The position numbers and the translations under genes are program-made. Shown here one piece after another: positions 1-8,751 of a DNA stretch of 64,000 nucleotides. Source of the stretch: Aeromicrobium sp. IC_218 (GTDB taxonomy: Bacteria > Actinomycetota > Actinomycetes > Propionibacteriales > Nocardioidaceae); the NCBI RefSeq assembly GCF_004336805.1, contig NZ_SJXM01000005.1:62001-126000 (forward strand), read 5' to 3'. The notes beneath the pieces are model-generated. The model was not told the origin of the DNA and did no database searches. It saw only the letters and a program-made list of their open reading frames with translations. The number at the start of each line of letters is the position of its first letter. The stretch's first letter is position 1.

Positions 1-637
1 CGGTCTCGGTGACGCGCAGGTACAGCGGGTTCGCGAAGCGGCGGCTGGCCGGGGAGTACGGCGAGCGCTCGACCGGGTGGGCCGGCGCGACCGCCTGCAC
101 GGGGTTCACGAGCAGCACGCCCGCCCCCTGCTCGGACGCCGCGCGGCGCGCGAACGCGGCGAGGTCGGCGAAGTCGCCCATCCCCCACGACTCGCGCGAG
201 TGCATCGAGTACAGCTGCAGCATCCAGCCCCAGGTCAGCGGCACCTCGGGCATCCGGCCGGGGACGACCAGGAGGTGCGCCGTCTCGTCGCCGGCGCGCA
301 GCCGGTGGTAGCCGAGCGGCAGGTCGTCCGGCAGCGTGCCGTCGACCTCGAGCGTCCCGCCGTCCTCGAGCTCGACCACGGCGTCGACGCCCAGGGCGTG
401 CCGCTCCCCCTCGCGCACCACGACGGTGGGCGGGAGCGTGCGGGACTCGCGGTCCGTGCGCACCCGCTCGAGGGCGTCCTCGACCGCAGCGGCGCTGGAC
501 GCGTCGACGCCCAGCTCGGACAGCACGCGCACGACGACGTCGGGGTCGACGTCGACGCGTTCGCGGTCACCGCCCAGGTACCAGGTCGCCACGCCGTGCG
601 CGGCGGCCAGCTCGTGCAGCGAGGACGGGACGCTCAT
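1..637 (-). CDS. malQ: 4-alpha-glucanotransferase (MalQ), N-terminal part, cut by window edge
   Basis: Amylomaltase of the GH77 family, a cytoplasmic enzyme that transfers glucan chains between maltodextrins. The gene enters from the left edge. About 212 N-terminal residues are visible, reading from an ATG at 637. They contain the actinobacterial N-terminal beta-sandwich region, then the start of the GH77 barrel: a MLQLYSMHSRESWGMGDF stretch near residue 145-160, followed by QAVAPAHPVERSPYSPASRRFANPLYL, the GH77 SPYSP...NPLY signature. Its ATG overlaps the stop of the upstream 147-residue gene by four bases (ATGA), so the two are translationally coupled. The catalytic acids lie beyond the window. 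Confidence 0.9.
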   Translation of the reverse strand, partial: MSVPSSLHELAAAHGVATWYLGGDRERVDVDPDVVVRVLSELGVDASSAAAVEDALERVRTDRESRTLPPTVVVREGERHALGVDAVVELEDGGTLEVDGTLPDDLPLGYHRLRAGDETAHLLVVPGRMPEVPLTWGWMLQLYSMHSRESWGMGDFADLAAFARRAASEQGAGVLLVNPVQAVAPAHPVERSPYSPASRRFANPLYLRVTET

Positions 638-1077
638 CGCTGCGGCGGCCGCGGCTCGTGGCCGGAGCGGCCGGTCGTGCGGCGCTGCTGCTTCAGGCCC
701 GCCTCGTGCAGGTGGCGGACGCCCTGGGCCAGCTGCTCGCGGGCGTCCTGCTCGGCCTGCTTGAACGCGCTGTAGTACCCGTCGTCGAACTCCTCGACGA
801 CCTGGAAGGTCCAGCGACCGTCCAGCACGTTGCGCCCGACGACCTCGGACTCGAGCCGGTCGGCGACGTCGTCGTGGCCGGCCTCGCGCAGCAGGTCGAC
901 GCCCTCGCCGAGCGTGAAGTCGGCGGTCCCCATGAGCCGGTGGAACGTGTACAGGTGGCCGCGGGCGATCTCGATGGCCTCGAGCGCCTCGCTCACCTTG
1001 CCCAGCGCCTCGACGGTGGCGTCGTCGACGCCCTCGGGGCGTTCGCGGATGGGGGCCTCGTCACGCTGCTCGGTCAT
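634..1077 (-). CDS. conserved hypothetical protein upstream of malQ (147 aa)
   Basis: Small soluble acidic/helical protein with no signal peptide and no membrane segment. It has a heptad-like stretch (VSEALEAIEIARGHLYTFHR) and a basic tail ending HEPRPPQR. I do not recognise a named family. Its stop overlaps the malQ start by four bases, so the two are co-translated and it may act with glucan metabolism, but that is inference from position only. The ATG start at 1077 has no clear ribosome-binding site. Confidence 0.7.
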   Translation of the reverse strand: MTEQRDEAPIRERPEGVDDATVEALGKVSEALEAIEIARGHLYTFHRLMGTADFTLGEGVDLLREAGHDDVADRLESEVVGRNVLDGRWTFQVVEEFDDGYYSAFKQAEQDAREQLAQGVRHLHEAGLKQQRRTTGRSGHEPRPPQR

Positions 1078-1204
1078 GGCTCAGTGGTACCCCGCAGGAC
1101 GCCCGGACGCACCTCGGCCGGACCCGGCGACGGTCCACCATCCGAGACGCGCCGTCCGCGCTTCGGACACCCCGACGGAAAACCCCTGCAACGCCGTTGC
1201 TAGC

Positions 1205-1238
1205 GTGATCGCTCCCGGCGCTCGTCCGGGACCATCAC
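1205..1238 (+). promoter_or_regulatory. promoter and leader hairpin of the MHS transporter
   Basis: A TAGCGT -10 box sits at 1201-1206. It is followed at once by an inverted repeat: GTGAT (1205-1209) with ATCAC (1234-1238), and inside it CCCGG (1214-1218) with CCGGG (1226-1230). The structure falls in the 5' leader of the transporter gene starting at 1260. It could be an RNA stem or an operator; no known riboswitch was recognised. Confidence 0.4.
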
Positions 1239-1259
1239 GCTCACTCTCGGGAGAACCGC

Positions 1260-2600
1260 ATGTCCACCGCGCCCGCCTCCGCGCCACCGGTCAACTCACG
1301 CCGCAAGGTCGTGGCGGCCAGCCTCATCGGCACGACGATCGAGTTCTACGACTTCTACGTCTACGCGACCGCGGCCGTCCTGGTCTTCCCCCACCTGTTC
1401 TTCCCCGAGGGCAACGACACGACGGCGCTGCTGGCCTCGTTCGCCGTCTTCGGCGCGGCGATGGTCGCCCGCCCGCTCGGCGCGATCTTCTTCGGCCACC
1501 TCGGCGACCGCTCCGGGCGCAAGACCACGCTGGTCGCGGCGCTGCTGACGATGGGCGTCGCGACGTTCCTCATCGGCGTCCTGCCGACGTACGCGGCGGT
1601 CGGCTGGTTCGCGCCGTTCCTGCTCGTGCTCATGCGCCTGGCCCAGGGCTTCGCCCTCGGCGGCGAGTGGAGCGGGGCCGCCCTCGTGGCGACCGAGAAC
1701 GCGCCCGAGGGCAAGCGCGCCTGGTACGGCACGTTCCCGCAGCTCGGCGCGCCGCTGGGCTTCATCATCGCCAACGGCCTGTTCCTGCTCATCACCGTCT
1801 GGATGCCGTCGGACGACCCCAGCCGCCCGTCCGACACCTTCCTGGAGTGGGGCTGGCGGCTGCCGTTCCTGTTCAGCGCCGTCATGGTCGCCGTCGGCCT
1901 GTGGGTGCGCCTGAGCCTGGTCGAGAGCCCGGCCTTCACCCGCACGGTCGAGGCCGGCAAGGTGCAGAAGCTGCCGCTCGCCGCCACCTTCCGCGGCTAC
2001 TGGCGCGAGCTGGTGCTCGGCACGTTCTACATGCTCGCGACGTACGTGCTCTTCTACCTGATGACGACGTTCTCGCTGAGCTACGGCCGCGCCGCGGCCG
2101 ACGCCGACACCCCCGGCCTGGGCTACTCGTACAACACGTTCGTGCTGATGATGATCGCGGGCGTCGTGTTCTTCGGGATCTTCACGCTCGTCTCGGGCCC
2201 GCTCGCCGACCGCTGGGGCCGGCGACGCACGCTCATCGTCGTCACCCTGCTCATCATCGTCTTCGGCCTGCTCTGGGTGCCGCTGCTGGACGCCGGCGAC
2301 GTGGGCGTCATGGCCTTCCTGATCATCGGCTTCACCCTCATGGGCTCGACGTTCGGCCCCATGGGCGCGCTGCTGCCCGAGCTGTTCCCGACCGCCGTGC
2401 GCTACACCGGCTCGGGCGTCTCGTACAACGTCAGCTCGATCCTCGGCGCGGCCGTGGCGCCGTTCATCGCCGTCTGGCTGTGGAACGTGGGCGACGGCAG
2501 CCCGTTCTGGGTGGGCGTCTACCTGTCGGCGATGGCCACGCTGACGCTCGTCGCGCTGCTGCTGGGCAAGGAGACGCGCGACCTGGACATCGACCGCTAG
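1260..2600 (+). CDS. MFS transporter, metabolite:H+ symporter (MHS) family
   Basis: Twelve-helix inner-membrane proton symporter of 446 residues, of the type represented by ProP, KgtP and ShiA. The MHS start motif is clear (ASLIGTTIEFYDFYVYATAA, residues about 20-39). The loop 2-3 motif GHLGDRSGRK and the repeat in loop 8-9 (GPLADRWGRRR) are present, as is MRLAQGFALGGEWSGAALVATENAP in helix 5. The likely substrate is an organic acid, betaine or aromatic acid and cannot be fixed from sequence. The ATG at 1260 is preceded by TCGGGAGAACC. It is a single-gene unit ended by a strong hairpin at 2613-2648. Confidence 0.88.
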   Translation: MSTAPASAPPVNSRRKVVAASLIGTTIEFYDFYVYATAAVLVFPHLFFPEGNDTTALLASFAVFGAAMVARPLGAIFFGHLGDRSGRKTTLVAALLTMGVATFLIGVLPTYAAVGWFAPFLLVLMRLAQGFALGGEWSGAALVATENAPEGKRAWYGTFPQLGAPLGFIIANGLFLLITVWMPSDDPSRPSDTFLEWGWRLPFLFSAVMVAVGLWVRLSLVESPAFTRTVEAGKVQKLPLAATFRGYWRELVLGTFYMLATYVLFYLMTTFSLSYGRAAADADTPGLGYSYNTFVLMMIAGVVFFGIFTLVSGPLADRWGRRRTLIVVTLLIIVFGLLWVPLLDAGDVGVMAFLIIGFTLMGSTFGPMGALLPELFPTAVRYTGSGVSYNVSSILGAAVAPFIAVWLWNVGDGSPFWVGVYLSAMATLTLVALLLGKETRDLDIDR

Positions 2601-2612
2601 TCGTCCGGACGC

Positions 2613-2648
2613 ACGACGGCCCCGCACCACTCGGTGCGGGGCCGTCGT
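2613..2648. terminator. hairpin terminator after MHS transporter
   Basis: Perfect 16-bp stem (2613-2628 with 2633-2648) and a 4-base loop, starting ACGACGGCCCC. There is no T-tract, as is usual in this window. It lies between convergent genes and could serve both. Confidence 0.8.
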
Positions 2649-2767
2649 CGTTCCGCAGGGCGGAACCGGTGCCGTGTTGCGTCGGACAACGAACTAGGCT
2701 CGCCGGGCACGGCCGTGCGCACGACGCCTCGTCTCGGGGGACGGCGTCGCGCGCGCGGCCGTCGTCG

Positions 2768-3403
2768 TCACAGCGTGGTGGTCGCGACCTCGGCGTCGAG
2801 GCGCGGCAGGCGCGGGAACCAGGCGTCCGGGCCGGGCTTGCCGATGTTGACGACCATGAAGGTCTGGCGGCCCAGCCCCGCGTGCAGGTCGGCGTCGATG
2901 CCGGCTGCGTCGAAGCCGCCCATCGGGCCCGCGTGCAGGCCCATGGCGCGGACGGCGAGGATGAAGTAGCCGGCCTGGAGCCAGGCGTTGTTGCTGCCCA
3001 CGGCGGCGCGGACCGGCGCGTTGTCGTCGCCGGTGAACATCGCGGCGCGCTCGGGGGCGATCGGGAAGACCGTGCCGAAGTGCTCGGGCCACTCGGTGTC
3101 GAAGCTCAGCACGGCGACCAGCGGGGCGGCCTTCGTCTTGGCGGCGTTGCCCTCGGCCATGTGGCTGACCAGGCGCTCGCGGGCCTCGTCGCTGCGGACC
3201 CAGGTCACGCGCAGCGGCTGGATGTTCATCATCGTCGGGCCCATCTTGGCGAGCTCGTAGATCGCGCGGGCGGTGTCCTCGGAGACGGGCTCGTCGGTGA
3301 ACGTGTTCGCCGTGCGCCCCTCGCGGAACAGCAGGTCGAGGGCGTCGGAGTCGAGGGCGGACTCGGACACCAGGTCGAACCCGGCGCTCTGGTCGATGCT
3401 CAT
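2768..3403 (-). CDS. nitroreductase family protein, malonic semialdehyde reductase (RutE) type
   Basis: FMN-dependent NAD(P)H oxidoreductase of 211 residues. The RutE-like block FREGRTANTFTDEPV, the FMN-contact region MGPTMMNIQPLRVTW and the loop GPMGGFDAAGIDAD are all visible. RutE reduces malonic semialdehyde to 3-hydroxypropionate in pyrimidine (Rut) degradation. No other rut genes are adjacent, so a general aldehyde or quinone reductase role is equally possible. The ATG at 3403 was chosen because AAAGG lies 8-10 bases upstream; an alternative start 15 codons upstream lacks this. The gene is transcribed alone. Confidence 0.82.
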   Translation of the reverse strand: MSIDQSAGFDLVSESALDSDALDLLFREGRTANTFTDEPVSEDTARAIYELAKMGPTMMNIQPLRVTWVRSDEARERLVSHMAEGNAAKTKAAPLVAVLSFDTEWPEHFGTVFPIAPERAAMFTGDDNAPVRAAVGSNNAWLQAGYFILAVRAMGLHAGPMGGFDAAGIDADLHAGLGRQTFMVVNIGKPGPDAWFPRLPRLDAEVATTTL

Positions 3404-3549
3404 GGATGGCCTTTCGTCGGAAGAGCGTACCCATGATTGAACGAGCAACTACCTCGGACGCTTCCCTCTCGGCCGCGTGACAAGGTTCACACCGCAACCA
3501 CCGTCGGACCCCAGTGCCACGGGATGCGCCCCGCTCCCTGACCCGAACC

Positions 3550-3596
3550 CGCTCCCTGAGCCTGTCGAAGGGACGCTTCGACAGGCTCAGCGAGCG
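3550..3596. repeat. dispersed palindromic repeat, copy 1 (CTGAGCCTGTCGAAG family)
   Basis: Perfect 15-bp inverted repeat, CTGAGCCTGTCGAAG at 3556-3570 with its complement at 3576-3590. It is extended by CGCTC/GAGCG arms. It sits just 3' of the aldehyde dehydrogenase and probably acts as its terminator. Related copies occur at 25923-25972 and 47042-47116. Confidence 0.8.
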
Positions 3597-3615
3597 GGAG
3601 GCACGGCTCGCCCGC

Positions 3616-5079
3616 TCAGAACGGGTAGCCGGCGTGGCCGTCCTTCTGCACCGTCATCCAGCGCATCTCGGTGAACGAGTCGACGCCGGCGTCGCCGCCG
3701 AACTTCCCGTAGCCCGAGCTCTGCACGCCGCCGAAGGGCGCGAACGGCTCGTCGTTCACCGACTGGTCGTTGACGTGCACGATGCCGGTCTTGATCCGCT
3801 CGGCCACGGCCCAGCCGGCGCGCAGGTCCTCGGCGATGACGCCGGCGGTCAGGCCGTACTCGGTCTCGTTGGCCAGCGCGACGGCCTCGTCCGGGCCGTC
3901 GACGGTGTAGACCGCGGTCGCGGCGCCGAAGATCTCCTCGCGGTGCATGCGCATGTCGCGCGTGATGCCCGTCAGGACGGTGGCCTCGAGCAGCGCGCCG
4001 TCCGGCTTGGTGCCGCCGGTGTGCACGGTGGCTCCCTTCTCGACGGCGTCCTGGACGAGCGCGAACTGGCGCTCGGCCGCGCGGACGTTCACCTGGGGGC
4101 CGATCACGGTGCTCGCGTCGGTCGGGTCGCCCGACGGCAGCGCGGCGACCTTGGCGACGAGCTTCTCGGTGAACTCCTCGGCGATCGAGCGGTCGACGAT
4201 GATCCGGTCGGCCGACATGCAGATCTGGCCGGCGTTCATGAACGCTCCGAACGTCGCCGCGTCCACCGCGTAGTCGACGTCGGCCGACTCCAGGACGACG
4301 ACCGAGTTCTTGCCACCGAGCTCGAGCACGGCCGGCTTGAGGTGCTGCGCGGCCAGCGTGCCGATGGTGCGCCCGACGTTGGTCGAGCCGGTGAAGTTGA
4401 CGTTGCGGACGCGCTCGTCGGCGATGAGCGCCTCGACGACCTCGGCGGCGTCGTCGCGGTCGTTGGTGACGACGTTGAGCACGCCGGCGGGCAGGCCGGC
4501 GTCCAGCAGCACGTCGGCCAGGAACAGGCCGCAGGCCAGCGGGGCGTCCTCGCTGGGCTTGAGCACGACGGTGTTGCCCACCGCGAGCGGAACGGCCAGC
4601 GCGCGGACGCCGAGGATGAACGGCGCGTTCCACGGTGAGATCGCCGCGCAGACGCCGTACGGGCGGCGGACGCCGAGCGAGAGCTTGCCGGGCATGTCGG
4701 TGGTCAGCACCTGGCCCTGCACGCCGGTGGCCGCGGTGGCGGCCGAGCGCAGGATGTCGGCGGCCAGGTGGGCGTTGAACCCGGCCCACGGGGCGACGCC
4801 GCCGACCTCGCGAGCCATCAGCTCGACGCCCTCGGCGGTGCGCTCCTCGAGCAGGTCGGCCGCCTTGGCGAAGATGCGCGCGCGCTGGGACGGGCCGGTG
4901 GCCGCCCACCCCTCGAACGCCGCCTCCGCCGCGTCGACCGCGCGGCGGACGTCCTCGGGCCCGGCCGCCGCGACCTGGGCGTAGACGCTCTGGTCCCAGG
5001 GGGAGATGTCGTCGGTCGTGCGTCCGGACGCCGCCGGGACGTGCTCGCCGTTGATGATGAGGTCGCGCTGGATGGTCAC
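3616..5079 (-). CDS. NAD(P)+-dependent aldehyde dehydrogenase (vanillin/salicylaldehyde-type)
   Basis: Soluble aldehyde dehydrogenase of 487 residues that oxidises an aldehyde to its acid. All catalytic elements are present: oxyanion Asn about 151 in SPWNAPF, general base Glu about 253 in LELGGKN, nucleophile Cys about 287 in NAGQICMS. The cofactor block NFTGSTNVGRT is also present. Similarity by eye is to aromatic (vanillin, salicylaldehyde) dehydrogenases. The GTG at 5079 was chosen because GAGAGGA lies 8 bases upstream; a longer frame to 5145 would read through that site. It is the last gene of the TetR-fusion operon, 72 bases after the fusion gene, which suggests it handles an aldehyde from that pathway. 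Confidence 0.9.
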   Translation of the reverse strand: MTIQRDLIINGEHVPAASGRTTDDISPWDQSVYAQVAAAGPEDVRRAVDAAEAAFEGWAATGPSQRARIFAKAADLLEERTAEGVELMAREVGGVAPWAGFNAHLAADILRSAATAATGVQGQVLTTDMPGKLSLGVRRPYGVCAAISPWNAPFILGVRALAVPLAVGNTVVLKPSEDAPLACGLFLADVLLDAGLPAGVLNVVTNDRDDAAEVVEALIADERVRNVNFTGSTNVGRTIGTLAAQHLKPAVLELGGKNSVVVLESADVDYAVDAATFGAFMNAGQICMSADRIIVDRSIAEEFTEKLVAKVAALPSGDPTDASTVIGPQVNVRAAERQFALVQDAVEKGATVHTGGTKPDGALLEATVLTGITRDMRMHREEIFGAATAVYTVDGPDEAVALANETEYGLTAGVIAEDLRAGWAVAERIKTGIVHVNDQSVNDEPFAPFGGVQSSGYGKFGGDAGVDSFTEMRWMTVQKDGHAGYPF

Positions 5080-5151
5080 GGGATGGTCCTCTCGAGGGGA
5101 AGGGAAGCTCTCCTCATCCTCCGCCCGGTCCGGGCCCGGCGACACCCGGGG

Positions 5152-8085
5152 TCACCGGCCCCTCCAGCGCGGCGCCCGCTTCTCGGCGAAGGCGGCCACG
5201 CCCTCCGCGGCGTCCTGCGACGAGATGGCCGGCGCCGCCAGCTCGGACTGCCGGACGAACGCCTCGTCGGCGTCCCAGTGCGGCGCCTCCTGCACGATGC
5301 GCTTGCCGATCGCGACGCTCATCGGCGCGTTCGCCGCTACCCGCTCGGCGAGCTCGATCGCCGCGTCCAGCACCTTCCCGCGCGGGGCGAGGACGTTGAC
5401 CAGCCCGAGCTCGTGCAGCCGCAGGGCGGGCAGCGGGTCGCCGGTCAGCACGAGCTCCATGGCCACGTGGTGCGGCAGCCGCTGGCTCACCCGCATGACG
5501 CCGCCCGCGGCGGCGACCAGGCCGCGCTTGGCCTCGGGCAGGCCGAGCTCGGAGTCCTCCGCCGCCACGATCAGGTCGGCGGCGAGGGCGAGCTCGCAGC
5601 CGCCGGCGAGCGCCGAGCCCTCGACCGCGGCGATCAGCGGCTTGGCCGGCGGACGCTCGGTCAGCCCGAGCGGGCCGCGGTGGTCGCCGTAGGGCAGCTC
5701 GCCCCGGTTCGCCGCCTTCAGGTCCATGCCGGCGCTGAACGTCCCGCCGGCGCCGGTGAGCACGGCGACCCGGGCCGCCGGGTCGGACTCGAACCGGTCG
5801 ATCGCGCGCTCCAGCAGCCGCGCGGTGCGTCCGTCGATCGCGTTGCGCGCCTCGGGACGGTTGAGCGTGATGACGGTGACCTCGCCGCGCTGGTCGACCA
5901 GCACCGGCGACGGCGGCGGCGCGGGCATCTCGTGGACGTCCTGGTCGACGACCTCGAGCCGGCCGTCCTCGGTCACCTCGACCTGCCAGCCGATCGGGTC
6001 GTCGGCCATGAACAGGCCGAGCGTCCGCTGGTCGTCGCGGCGCAGCAGGACGCGGTCGCCCGCAGGGGTCAGCAGGCTGACGACGACCGCCTCGGGCGCA
6101 CCCTCGCGCGACCACGGGATCGTCCAGGTCTCGACCACGGCGGGGCCGGCGTAGGCGCCCAGGGCTCGGCGCGCCGGCGGCAGCTCGACGTGCGGGTGCA
6201 GGTGCTCGAACAGACGCTGCGGCGGCGTGGCCGAGTAGACGCCGAGGGCGTGCTTGGTCGCGTACCAGCCGAGCGACGTCGACAGGCCGTACGCGTCAGG
6301 CTCGGCCCGCAGCAGCGGGACGAGGTTGGCCACGGCGTGGCTGCCGTAGTTGTTGCCCGGACCGCCGCCGAAGGTGAGCCCGCCGGTGACCGTGAGCGGA
6401 CGCTCGGGGTCGTCGTCCGGCAGCCCCAGGGCGTCCGCCGCGATCTGCACAGCCGACGGGAAGCACGCGTAGAGGTCGACGTGGCGGACGTCGTCGATGG
6501 TGACGCCGGCGTGGCCGAGCGCGGCCTCGCCCACCGCCGCGATCGCCGGCGACGTGGCCAGGTCGGCGCGCTCGCTGACGAACCACTCGTCCGACGCCCA
6601 CGCCCCGGCGTGCACGAACACCCACTTCTCCTGCGGGACTCCGGCCGCCTCGGCCGCCGCAGCAGACATCAGCACCAGCCCGGTGCCCATGTCGACGGTG
6701 AGGTTGGCGCACATCAGCTTCGTGTACGGCTCGGACACCATGCGGTTGTCGGCGGCCGGCTCGGCGATGTGCTCGGCCGACGTCCGCTCCGGCTGCCAGG
6801 CGTACGGGTTGCGGGCGGCGACGGCCGAGAACCGCGACCACAGGCCGGCGATGGCCGCGCGGTGCTCCTCGACGCCGCGTCCGCGCCTGCGGCGGACGGC
6901 GTTCTCGATGAGCGAGTAGACGTAGATCGGCGCACTGAGCCCGACGCTCGTCTCGACCTCGTTGTTGGGGCTGGTGTCGACACCCACGACGTCGGTCGGC
7001 GCCACCCCGGCCGCCTGCACCGGCCAGTCGGGGGCCGACCCCGCGCGCTGCAGGCTCGACTGGGTCGCCCCGGCCTCCGCGCCGACGACGAGCGCGACGT
7101 GCGCCTCCCCCTCGGCGATGTAGCGAGCGGCCTCGTTGACGAGCAGCTGGGCCCCGTCGCCGCCGTACGGGCTGGACGCGACGGTGCGCGTCGGCGTGGC
7201 GCCGACCCGTTCCCCCACCAGGGCGGCGGCGTCGGCGTACGTCCAGGACGCGCTCGGGACGGCGAGGATCGTGTCGGCGCTCGCGAGCAGGCCGGGCACC
7301 CCGGCGTCCGCCTCGGCCCGCTGCAGGGCGACCACGGAGAGGGCGGCGGGGTCGGCCGTCGGGTCGAGCCGCCGGTTCACGTGCTGGCCGGCGCCGACGA
7401 GCACCGGGGTGGACGCCGGGATGGTGCGCCCGCTCGCCCGGTGCAGCACCGGGCGGCTGGACGGCGCGCCGCTGACCAGCTGCTCGAGCCGGCCCAGCGA
7501 CTCGTCCAGCTCGCCGCCGAGGCTGCGGACGATCGAGCTGCCCAGCGGGCCCTTGACCGGCTGGCCGTCGAGGCCGGCGTGCAGCGTGACGCGGCTGCCG
7601 CCGCCCGAGGGCCGGACCTGCAGCGCGAGCGCGAGCACCAGGCCCATCGGTCCCTTGCCGCGCAGGTCGAGCGCACCGTCGTCGAACCGCTCGACGGTCC
7701 AGCGGATGTCGGCCGGGATCGCCATGATCGCCGCGTGCTGGACGAACGAGACGCCCACCGCGGCGGCGCCCGGGGTCTCGTCGCGCCAGCCGGTGTGCAG
7801 GGTCAGCCAGTCCGCGACGCTCGACAGGTCGCCGAGCACGTCCAGCACCTGCTCGGGCGGGGCGGCGACGGTGCGCGCGGCGGCGACCCGGTGCGTGAAG
7901 CCGGCGAGCCACTCCGGGACCTCCCCCGCGTCGAGCGCCGCCGGGGCGCCCGCCGGCTCGCGGCCGAGCAGGCCGCTGACGACGTCGCGCAGCATCGCGG
8001 GGTTGCGCGCCACGGTGCCGGCGACCCGCCGGGCACCGGAGAGCAGGGCCCGCAGGCGGCGGGTGTCGAGAGGACGTCGGGTCAT
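5152..8085 (-). CDS. three-domain fusion: SRPBCC - thiolase-like (TLP) - enoyl-CoA hydratase
   Basis: One open frame of 977 codons holding three enzyme-like domains. Residues about 66-205 are an SRPBCC/START-type ligand-binding fold. Residues 226-625 are a thiolase-like domain (TSPNNEVETSVGLSAP, DLYACFPSAVQ, GGLTFGGGPGNNYGSHAV, GWYATKHALGVYS) with a small beta domain to about 715. Residues 726-977 are a crotonase with both oxyanion-hole motifs (FSAGMDLK about 783-790, EGSALAGGCELA about 822-833) and an acidic residue in LPEAKRGL about 850. The thiolase nucleophile Cys is not seen: the matching stretch is SSPYGGDGAQLL (304-315). The ATG at 8085 overlaps the tetR stop by four bases. Probable role: acyl-CoA hydration/side-chain degradation of a bulky or hydrophobic substrate delivered within one chain. 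The substrate is unknown. Confidence 0.85.
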   Translation of the reverse strand: MTRRPLDTRRLRALLSGARRVAGTVARNPAMLRDVVSGLLGREPAGAPAALDAGEVPEWLAGFTHRVAAARTVAAPPEQVLDVLGDLSSVADWLTLHTGWRDETPGAAAVGVSFVQHAAIMAIPADIRWTVERFDDGALDLRGKGPMGLVLALALQVRPSGGGSRVTLHAGLDGQPVKGPLGSSIVRSLGGELDESLGRLEQLVSGAPSSRPVLHRASGRTIPASTPVLVGAGQHVNRRLDPTADPAALSVVALQRAEADAGVPGLLASADTILAVPSASWTYADAAALVGERVGATPTRTVASSPYGGDGAQLLVNEAARYIAEGEAHVALVVGAEAGATQSSLQRAGSAPDWPVQAAGVAPTDVVGVDTSPNNEVETSVGLSAPIYVYSLIENAVRRRRGRGVEEHRAAIAGLWSRFSAVAARNPYAWQPERTSAEHIAEPAADNRMVSEPYTKLMCANLTVDMGTGLVLMSAAAAEAAGVPQEKWVFVHAGAWASDEWFVSERADLATSPAIAAVGEAALGHAGVTIDDVRHVDLYACFPSAVQIAADALGLPDDDPERPLTVTGGLTFGGGPGNNYGSHAVANLVPLLRAEPDAYGLSTSLGWYATKHALGVYSATPPQRLFEHLHPHVELPPARRALGAYAGPAVVETWTIPWSREGAPEAVVVSLLTPAGDRVLLRRDDQRTLGLFMADDPIGWQVEVTEDGRLEVVDQDVHEMPAPPPSPVLVDQRGEVTVITLNRPEARNAIDGRTARLLERAIDRFESDPAARVAVLTGAGGTFSAGMDLKAANRGELPYGDHRGPLGLTERPPAKPLIAAVEGSALAGGCELALAADLIVAAEDSELGLPEAKRGLVAAAGGVMRVSQRLPHHVAMELVLTGDPLPALRLHELGLVNVLAPRGKVLDAAIELAERVAANAPMSVAIGKRIVQEAPHWDADEAFVRQSELAAPAISSQDAAEGVAAFAEKRAPRWRGR

Positions 8086-8726
8086 GCGGAGGCCTTCCGG
8101 GAGGGAGTCGCCAGGTCGTCGGGGGCGAGGTCGCCGAGCAGCACGCGCAGCGCCCGCTTCCAAGCCAGGAGGGTGCGCTGCAGCTCGGCGTCGCGCGCGC
8201 CGAGCACGGCGGTGATCGACAGCCCGGTGAGCAGCTGGACCGTGAACGCGACCAGGAGCGGCACCCGCGGGTCGTCGTCGCCGTCCGTGGCAAGGACGGC
8301 CTCGAGCCCGCTCTGGATGCTGCCGAGCAGGTGGGGCTGCTCGCGCGCGAGGGCCTCGCGCAGGCTCGCGTCGGTCCGGGCCGCGCCCCACAGCTCGAGC
8401 AGGGCGTGGAAGGTGGGGCTGCTGAGGTCGGCCCAGACGGCGTCGACGAACGCGTCGAGCCGCTCGGCGGCGTCACCGGCGGCGGCCTGCTGGGCCTGGG
8501 CGACCCGCTGGGTGACCAGGTGCCCGACGGCGGCGGAGACCAGGTCGGCCTTGGCCGGGAAGTGGTGGAGCAGGGTGCCGCGGGCCATGTCCGCCCGCTT
8601 CTGCACCTCGCCGATCGAGAACCCGGCGTACCCGTTCTCGAGCAGGCAGGCCACGGCGGCGTCCAGGACGCGCGCCCGTGTGGTGGCGCGCCGGTCCTCC
8701 TGCGTGCGGCGGGTGGTCTCGGTCAC
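8082..8726 (-). CDS. TetR/AcrR family repressor of the fusion-ALDH operon
   Basis: Regulator of 214 residues. The N-terminal helix-turn-helix is clear (ARVLDAAVACLLENGYAGFSIGEVQKRADMARGTLLHHFPAKADLV, residues about 19-63), followed by an all-helical ligand-binding half. It is the first gene of the unit: its stop overlaps the fusion start (ATGA). It therefore very likely autoregulates and controls the downstream catabolic genes. GTG start at 8726. An ACCGTACGGT palindrome overlaps the presumed -10 box just upstream. Confidence 0.88.
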   Translation of the reverse strand: MTETTRRTQEDRRATTRARVLDAAVACLLENGYAGFSIGEVQKRADMARGTLLHHFPAKADLVSAAVGHLVTQRVAQAQQAAAGDAAERLDAFVDAVWADLSSPTFHALLELWGAARTDASLREALAREQPHLLGSIQSGLEAVLATDGDDDPRVPLLVAFTVQLLTGLSITAVLGARDAELQRTLLAWKRALRVLLGDLAPDDLATPSRKASA

Positions 8727-8734
8727 GAGAACAA

Positions 8735-8744
8735 ACCGTACGGT
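8735..8744. promoter_or_regulatory. candidate TetR operator overlapping the -10 box
   Basis: Perfect 10-bp palindrome ACCGTACGGT. On the minus strand it contains TACGGT, which ends 8 bases before the tetR GTG. A repressor bound here would block the promoter of the tetR-fusion-ALDH unit. Inferred from position and symmetry only. Confidence 0.45.
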
Positions 8745-8751
8745 CGGACTG

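Noticed and set aside
830-3436. 868-codon plus-strand frame overlapping the MHS transporter in another frame and antisense to the nitroreductase
   Set aside because: Codon-bias artefact; no homology-like features, whereas the overlapped frames show clear families.
5079-5145. Longer N-terminus for the aldehyde dehydrogenase
   Set aside because: The extra 22 residues are unlike the family and cover the GAGAGGA ribosome-binding site of the GTG at 5079.
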